Below the pieces are notes generated by a model. The model was not told where the DNA came from. It did no database searches and saw nothing but the letters and a program-made list of their open reading frames with translations. Shown one piece after another: positions 36,001-45,000 of a stretch of 64,000 bases of DNA; the first letter of the stretch is position 1; each line of letters opens with the position of its first letter. Location of the stretch: positions 186,001-250,000 of the forward strand of contig JBOFYY010000158.1 in assembly GCA_051654905.1 (NCBI GenBank), written 5' to 3'. Source of the stretch: JBOFIQ01 sp051654905. GTDB lineage: Bacteria; Actinomycetota; Actinomycetes; Propionibacteriales; Propionibacteriaceae. The translations under genes and the position numbers were made by a program.

Positions 36001-39000
36001 TCTGACAGCCAAGTTTAGTCAGCTTATTATCGCCAATAACATCATCTTTAATATCGCTATTGGTGATAGTCACGTTACCGGTATTGGTTAGTACCAAGGT
36101 GTATTCGATAGGAGTACCTACCGCATTTACCGTTACTACCGATGGGGTCTTCTTCAAAGTCATCGCAGGCTTAAGATCAGCCGGAACCTCAACATTATCT
36201 GTTACCGGCTGAGTAGCGGTTCCGTCTGGAGACTTACCGACTACTGAAGCGGTATTAACTACCTTGGTGGCATCAAGATCATCTTGCGTAACTGTGTAAT
36301 TGGCGGTACATGTCGTTGACGCAGCTGGATCTAACTTCCCATTTGCCAATGCTGGGCAGATAAGATCCGACAGTCCATGTCCAGTAAGTGAATCAGTAAC
36401 AGCAATATCTGTGATTGATACGTTGCCCTTATTCGTTACTAAGAAGGTGTAGTCAATAACCTGTCCAACCGCATTAAAGCTAGTCAGCGACGCTGACTTA
36501 TCGAAAGCTAGCTGTGGATTCTGATCTATCTGTACAACAGCCCGGGCCGTATCGGTGACAACCTGACCGTCCGCTGATCGACCAGTCACCGTTGCAGTGT
36601 TGGACAATCCCGGATCGCCAGCATCAATATCTTCTTGAGACACGGTGTAGGTCGCCGTGCAATCGGTGCTAGCTTTCGGAGCCAAAGTTGTTACTGGGCA
36701 GGTTACATTCAAAGACTTGGAGTTTACCTTTGTAGTAAATGCATCAGTTACTTCTAAGCCTGAAAGTGTTGCAGTTCCAGTGTTAACAAGATGGAAAGTA
36801 TAGGTAATTTCCTGTCCAGCTTTGTCGGTAACCGCCAAGCTAGCCGACTTGGTTATATCAACTTCTGCTTTCAGCACTGCCGTTGATATTTGAGTTGCAT
36901 CGTTAGAGCGAACTTCAGCATTCCCCATTGAGTTAGGAGCTGCACCTGTGGCATGAGCTTTGTTAACAATTGTCGTCGCGTCTAGGTCAGGCTGCGTCAC
37001 AGCGTACTCGGCTGAACAGGTCATCTCTTTACCACCGGCAAGGGCTGAGCCTAGCGCCGGAGAACACGTTATTCCCTTCAATCCAGCCAGCTCATCATGT
37101 AGCTGCACATTAGCTAGCGAAACGTTGCCACTATTTTTAATAGTGAAGGAATAGCGCAATGTTTCATCAACTTGGCTATAAGTCGTCTTATCCAACTGCT
37201 TTGTGATTGTTAGACCAGTCTTCTGCTCAGCAGTTACAACCTTAGTATCTGTTTTAGGTTCGATAGCTGATCCAGCTGGGTCTAGTGGGCTCATCGTTGC
37301 CTTATTGACAATAGATCCAGCGTCAATATCTGCTTGAGTTACCGTCAAAGTTGCCGTACAAGTACGCTTATCTCCCGGACGAACCGTTGTTGGTTCTGGC
37401 GTACATGTCATTCCCGACAAACGCTTAGCGAGTACATCTGATGGAACCATATTAGACAAAGTGATATTGCCGGTATTTGTTCCTACAAAGGTGTAGGTAA
37501 CGACTTCTCCAACCTTACTATAACCCGAAATATCAGCTTTCTTTTCAAAGGTGAAACTTGGCTTTTGTACTGTTGATACAGCAGTGCTATCAGTTGCAGT
37601 TGTTTGCCCATCGATATCGGTAGCAGTCACCGTTGCCCGGTTAGGAATCTGCTTTTGGTCAAGCTGCGACTGTGAAACCGTCAAAGCCGCAGTACAAGTC
37701 ATTGACTCCCCTGGCTTCAGCGAATCCCGCGGACATACTGGGGCAGACAATCCACTCATCGAGTCTGTCACGGTGATGCTGTTTTCTACCAAGTTTCCAG
37801 TATTGGTAACGAGGAAGGAATAATCCACAATATCGCCGACGGTATCGACAGCTCCGTCTCGTGGGTTTGCAGTTTTCTTTAGCGAGATTGATGGGGCATG
37901 GTTTGCCGTTACAGTAGCTGATGCTTTTCCTGTTAGATCAACTAATTTTCCAGCATTAAGCGTATTCCCTGTTGCTACCGCCGAGTTATCAATCTTCTTA
38001 GCATCAATATCGGATTGTTTGACCGTATACGTAGCGGTACAGGTTACTTGTCCTGGATGATCGATATCTGGGGAACCTGATACTACTGTTGTAGGGCAGG
38101 AAATCGCTGAAAGATCCTTCAAAGGGTCAGTAATCTTGAGATCATTGATTGCTGCAGTTCCCAGGTTCGTAACCAAGAAAGAATAAGTAATAGTTTCCCC
38201 AGCTTTTGTCGCGACCCGAGGCGTAGCTGACTTCTCTAGCGAAAGACCAGTTTGCCCAAAGTAAACAACCTCTAGAACCGCTGCACTGGTAGCGTCATGA
38301 TCTTTACCTTGGTTATCGGTACCATGACCAGCAGCCTCATTAATAATCGCACCTGAGTCGAGGTCAGCCTGCGTTGTAGTGTAAGCACCAGAGCAAGTCA
38401 TAGTTTCATTCGGATGCAGCAATGACCCCATAGCTGGCGAACACTGAAATGTTGTTGCCTTAAGTTTCTTATCTGTAATGGTGACGTTATTAAGGTCAAC
38501 GTTTCCGCTATTTCGCGCCACGATCGTATAATTGATGACCTGTCCTACTCGAGAATAAGTTTGCGCCGAAGCAGTTTTATTCATCTCAAAGTCGGGGCTA
38601 GGCAACAAGTAAACTGTCGTTGGACCAGCTGGAGCTCCTAGCGCTGGGCTGGACTGCAATGTTGGCATAGCAGAACCATCGGGGATTTTAGCATTCACAA
38701 CAGCCTGGTTAGGCCAATCAATTCCTTCAGTATCAGCATTGGGATCCTTAACCTCAAAATCAGCTTGGGTAAAGATTCGAGATCCTCGACAAACTTTCTG
38801 TCGTCCTGGCGCCAAAGTCTTGGTGCTTGTTAGATCAGGTACTTTAGACCCATCAGCATTCAAAATTTCGCAATCAAGTTTTTTACCAGTAGCAGCATTA
38901 TCGATACGGGGATCATCGAAAAATACATTACGCAAAGTAACATTTCCAGTATTTACTACCGTGAATGTATATTCGACCACTTCTCCTATCTTCTTAACTT

Positions 39001-42000
39001 TATCATGGTCAGCAATCTTAGTAAAAGTCCACGCTGGCGCAGCGGGAGCTTTAATTTCTACCGAATCCGTAGCTTCTGGCACTTCAGCACCGCTAGCTGT
39101 TTTACCATTGACGGTTGCCGTATTAGTGAATGTGCCTGCATCAATATCTTCTTGCTTAACTGTATAAGCAGCTTTACAGGTCATTGAAGCAGCTGGAGCT
39201 AACGAAGTTTGCGGGCAACTCATCGGCGCATTCGCATTAATCATGCGGTCGGTTAGGGCAATATCGCTAATAGTGATATTGCCCTCGTTCTTTACGACAA
39301 AAGTAAAGTTAACGATATCGCCAGCCTTTGCCACTGTTGCGACATCGGCAGATTTATCAACTGTTAGCTTGGGATCTTGCGAAATACGCAAAGTAGCCGA
39401 ACTAGTTTTCGTTACTTCCTTACCGGTAGCATCCGTTGCCGAAACTGTAGCCGTATTTAAAACGGTTCCGCTATCAGCTTGAGCCTGTGTTAGCTTCATC
39501 GTCGCAGTACAGGTTGTCGAAGCATCGGGAGCCAGGGTTGTTACTGGACAACTAACTGCACTTAATTCAGGCAGAGGATCTTTAACAGCAACATTATTAA
39601 GTGTCACGTTACCAGTGTTCTTAACCACAAATGAATACGTCACGGTCTCGCCAGTTTTACTAGCCGGGTTAGGAGATACTGACTTATTCAAGGAGATTGC
39701 TGGTTTGAGATCAGCAGTAGCAACTTTGGAGTCGGTCTTGGTCAAAACCGAACCGTCAGGAGCAGTTGCTGAACCAGTGGCAGAGTTAACTACTGATTGC
39801 GCGTCAAGATCCTTTTGCGCAATCGTATAAGTTGCGGTGCAGCGCAAAGAGGCCTTTGGTTCAAGAGCAGTGACATTAGCTGGCGTACACACCGGGTTAG
39901 TTAGCCCGGCAAGAGTGTCCGATACCTTTGGTGCGGCCAAAGTCACATTGCCATCATTTGTCAAGGTGAAAGTGTAAGTTAGCACCTGCCCAACACGAGA
40001 ATAACTAGTGGTATCTAAGGCTTTGGTAAAAGCAATAGAAGGCTTTTGCTTAGCGGGCACCACAGCAGATGAAGTGTCAGTAATATCATCGGCAGTCACC
40101 GTAGAATCGCCGCCCGGCTTTTCGCTACGGACTGTAGCTGTGTCTTTAACGCTACCTGCGTTTAAATCGCTCTGTTTGACTGCATATGTTGCAGTACAGG
40201 TTGCAGTTGCGTTCGGCGCCAAAGATGTAACTCCGCGGCAATCAATAGCAGAAAGTCCGTCATGAGGATCAACAATCTTCAATGATCCAAGCGTGACATT
40301 ACCCTCATTTTTTACTTCATAAGAGTAGGTTACAATCTGCCCTGCAGCATCTACTTCCACCAAAGATGCTGTCTTTTTAAGCGTTATCTTCGGTTCCTGA
40401 GTCACTGTAACTACTGCCTGTGCTGGATCAGCATTAACAGTGCTACCGTCGGGAGCTTTTCCGTTTGTAGTAGCCGTATTAACAATTTTCCCAGCGTCAA
40501 GATCACTTTGGATTGCTGCACGCGTAGCCTGACATGTCATCGTAGCGTTGGGGGCTAACGCACTACCTAACGCTGGCGAGCAGGTTAGTTTGTCAGCAGT
40601 TATCAACGAATCCACTACCTGAACATTTGTTACTGTTACATTGCCAGGGTTAGTTACCACAATCTCGTAGCTAACCTGCTCCCCTAACGTCTTTACCGCC
40701 GTAGGCTTAGCAGTCTTGGTAACTTTCAGCTTAGGATCAGCAGCGATAGTTACTGTTGCTTCAGCAGTAGCTGGAGTCACTGCCACATTCTTAGGATCAA
40801 CGCCTGTAACTGATGCCTTATTTACAAATTTTCCAGCCGCCTGGTCTAGGTCGATCTGCTTTGTAACATAAGTAGCAGTACAGGTTGTAGATTTGCCTGG
40901 ATCTAAGGTGGTGACTGGGCAAGTAATATCAGACAAACCTGGCAGATCGGTATCAGTAACTGCAATGTTCTTGATAGTAACATTACCGGTATTGGTTACC
41001 CCAAATGAATAGGTCACAGTTTGCCCAACAGCTGTGACGCGCTCTGGCGCCGCAGTTTTAGTTAAAGCCAACGATGCTTTCTGATTAACCGTAACTGTTT
41101 CACTAGCTGTTGGAGTCAACGCCGCACCAGTAGGTGGTGTTACTGACGATCCCGCAGTATTTAGAATCGAGCCAGCATTAACATCATTCTGGGTTGAGGT
41201 ATATGTTCCAGTACAAGTCATACTTGCTTCTGGAGCTAGCTTAGATCCCAATGCTGGGCTACAGGATAAAGTTCCCAACTTAGGATCAGTAATCTGGGCA
41301 TTAGAAAGCGTAACGTTACCGGTATTACTCAAAACTAACGTGTAAGAAATTGCTTTTCCAGCCTCAGTAATAGAGCTAGGATTAGCTGTTTTCGTCAACT
41401 TAGCATTCGGCTCTTGAGTAGCAGTTGCTTTGAAAGTTCCCTGGTTAGTTACCTTCGTACCAGTTGGAGATACGCCTGCCGCCGTCGCTGTATTAGTTAA
41501 TGTTCCGTTATCGATATCTGCCTGCACAATAGCGCGAGTACCTGTACAAGTACGAACTTGTCCAGGCTCAAAGGCTGTAGCGTTACCACCTGTGCAAGTT
41601 AGCGGAGATGACGCCGGGAACATTGGGTCAGTCACAGTTAGGTTAGAAATCGTGACGTTACCGGAGTTAGTTACGGTGATCGTGTAAGCAATAGTGTCCC
41701 CAACTTTGCTATAGCGATCCACAGATCCCGTCTTTGTTACTGAAAGCTGCGGATCTCGGCTAGTTGTTACCGTTGCCGAATCTTCTTTAGCTATTGCAGC
41801 TCCCTTAGGTGTCGTCAAAGTAGCTTTCGCCGTATTCAAGATAGAACCAGCGTTAACATCTGTCTGAGTAGCTGTATAGGTTCCTGTACATACTGTTGTT
41901 TTTCCTGGATCCAGATCTGCGCCTTGCGCTACTGGAGTACAGGAGAGAGCCGCCACCTTAGGGTCAGTCACCGCAAGGCTGGACATCGTAACGTTACCGG

Positions 42001-45000
42001 TGTTTTCTACCGTTATAGAGTATGTGACAACTTCGCCAGCCCGAGTGATCTGTAATGGACTAGCAGCTTTCTTGACCGTGAACTTGGGATCCTGTGTCAC
42101 TGTTACGTTGGCAGTTCCCGTCGCCGAGGGCGAAGCTCCGGTAGGGCTGCTAGCAGTTACCGTTGCAGTATTAGAAATAGCTCCAGCATTAACGTCTGCC
42201 AAAGTAGTAGCGCGCGCTGCGGTGCAAGTAGCTAAAGCGCCAGGAGCCAGCGAAGCGACAGTATCGGTACCATTTCCACAGTTGACTTTAGATAAGCCAT
42301 TCAGCGGATCGGCAACCTTTACATTCGTAAGCGTAGTATTTCCAGAGTTACGAGTTACGAAAGTATAAGTAACTTGATCCCCAACTTTAGTAACTGTTGT
42401 GGGGGAAGCTGTTTTTGATAATGCGATGCCATCAGTACGAACTGCTGGAATTGTCACCTTTTTAGCATCTGACAATTTAGTATTATGCGAATCTGTAGCA
42501 GTCGCCTTGGCATCATTTACCAGGCTTCCAGCATCAATATCGCTCTGCCTAACTTTATATGTTGCAGTACATGACATTTTTGCGCCTGGAATTAATTTAC
42601 CTCCTTGATCCTGCGAGCAAGCCCCCATAACTAATCCCGGCATTACATCAACAACTCGAACATCATTAATTGTTGTATTACCACTATTAGTCACCGTTAA
42701 CGTATAGGTAATAGTCTGATCTGGAGCCGAATAATCGACACGTGAAGCAACTTTATCTAAAGCAAGTCCTGGCTTAGTAGCCGGATCAATTACCCACGAC
42801 TTAGAATCCACCGGAACCGCAGCCCCAGAAGGAGCCGTGGCAGACAATGAAGCCGTATTAATAATTGAGCCACCATCGATGTCATTTTGAGTAACAGTTA
42901 ATGATGCTGTACACACCATTTCCCTGCCTGGCTCTAAGGTAGCAGGAGCAGCTGGAGTACAAACACGATTAGTAAGACGAGGCATTCCATCATTAATCTG
43001 AACTCCGGTTAAAGCAACGTTACCTTCATTCTTTGCTTTTAATGTATAGTTAACCACTTGGCCTACTGCACCGAAAGTTTTAGCATCAGCTGTTTTTTCC
43101 AAAGTAGCTTTGGGAAACTGGGCAGCATTAACAGTTTCTATAGCATTAGCACTAACTGAAGTTCCTTTAGGAGAAGTAGCAGCAACTGTCGCAGTATTTA
43201 CTACCTTTCCAGCATTTAAATCGCTTTGCAGAGTAACTCTAGTAGCAGTACATAATAGATTTTTACCAGGATCAAGGCTAGTAGGAAGAGTTTTAGCAGC
43301 ACCATCAATATTACAAGCTAATGCCGAAACATCTTTCAAGGAATCGGTGGGATTTACTCCCGCAAGAGTCGTATTACCAGTATTGCTAACCGTAAAAGTA
43401 TAGGTAACAACCTGTCCAACTTTATCTATAGTTTTAGGGCTAGCGATCTTTGTCATTTTAATTTCTGGCCGCTGAACTGGGGTCAGCGTCACTTGCGCAG
43501 CACCGTCAGTAGTTGTTCCGTCTGGAGCAGTACTAGTAGCAGTAGCACTATTTACCAACGTTCCCGCATTAACATCAGCTACTGTCACGGTATAAGGATT
43601 AGCAGTACATTTCGCGGTAACGCCTGGAGCGATTGTGGTAGGCGAACAGCTAATTCCAGTAACTTTCGGGTCAGCAACTGTCACTTTAGTCAAAGTAACT
43701 GAACCCGTGTTAAGAACTGAAAAAGAATACTTGACGGTATCGCCAGAATCCAAAACACCATTACCGTTAACATCTGTCGTATCTGCTGACTTAGTTAGCT
43801 TAAGGGCCTTGTTACCCACAGTAACTTCGCTAGATGACGTAACAACCTGCCCTGAAGGTGGTGTAGCCGTTACCGTGGCATGATTCACATGGGCTGTCGA
43901 ATTTTGAGCAGTAAAAGGAATCGCGTCACAGGTGTAGGTTGTGGTTGCTCCAGGAGCAAGCGGAGTAGAAATAGTTTTGTTGCACGATGGAAACTCTGGA
44001 TCATTTACTGCTAAAGTATTCAAAATCGAAGTACCTGTATTTTTGATTGTAAAAGTGTAAGTTACTGACTCTTTTACTCCAGCAGCTGACTTATTGGCAG
44101 TTTTTTCCATATTAACAGCAGATGCTTGCATAACCGCAGGACTATCAGTTTTATAGGTTAATGGAACTTTGTTCTCCGAAGCTGACGTTGCCTGCCCAGA
44201 TCCTGTTGCAGTAATTCCATTAGTTTGTGTTCCAGTTAGAATAGCGCCGATACAATCGTAGCTATAAGTACTACCTGCAGAAATCTGATCCACTGACTTA
44301 GTACAATTTGGTACCGTTGGATCTTGTACATTTACATTAAAAATATCAGCAGTACCTGTATTTTTTACTGTAATAACCCAAGTAGAAGGCGTACCCATAG
44401 GAGCATCAGGATATTTAGGAGCCTTGCTAACTTCCCATTTAGCGATAAGGACCTTAGAAACGTTAGAGTCCGCTACTGGAATATTCGTTCCAGTTTGTCC
44501 TTTGACTGAAGCACTATTATCGTAAGCAGTACTAGTAGCAGGAGCATCACAAGTATACTGGATAGAACCACCAGCAGGTAAAAATCCATTACCTTGGGGG
44601 AAGGTCTGTTTAATCAAAGCAGAGATTTGCGCTTCTGTGCGCATACACTGTGGCACTAACTGATCTGCCACTGATAATTTAGTCAATGCAACTGAACCAG
44701 AATTATAAACTGTAATACGGAATGATGGAGTTGCCCCAGGAGCTATAGCTTGATCTTGTTCACCATTCTTAGCAGTCTTCATGATTTTGACATCAGCAAG
44801 CGGAACTGAAACCACTACATTCGTCACAAGATAAGAATCCTGAGCTGTACCTAGCTCCAAGGACATAGTACTATCGCCAGCTACCAACCAGGGCAAAGCA
44901 GATGACGATGCCGAAACAGATCCATTATAAAATTTTGTATTTTGCCCGTTAAAAGGAACGGACCCATCAGAAACTGATTGGAAGTAGTTATTTTTATCAC

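Noticed and set aside
30345..44509. About 25 plus-strand open frames of 60-140 codons opposite the giant gene
   Set aside because: They are shadows produced by the repetitive Thr/Ala/Val-rich code of the minus-strand gene; none has a start site or recognisable domain.
30248..44797. CRISPR array or DNA tandem repeat
   Set aside because: The periodicity is at protein level, with diverged DNA units and no spacer-repeat structure.
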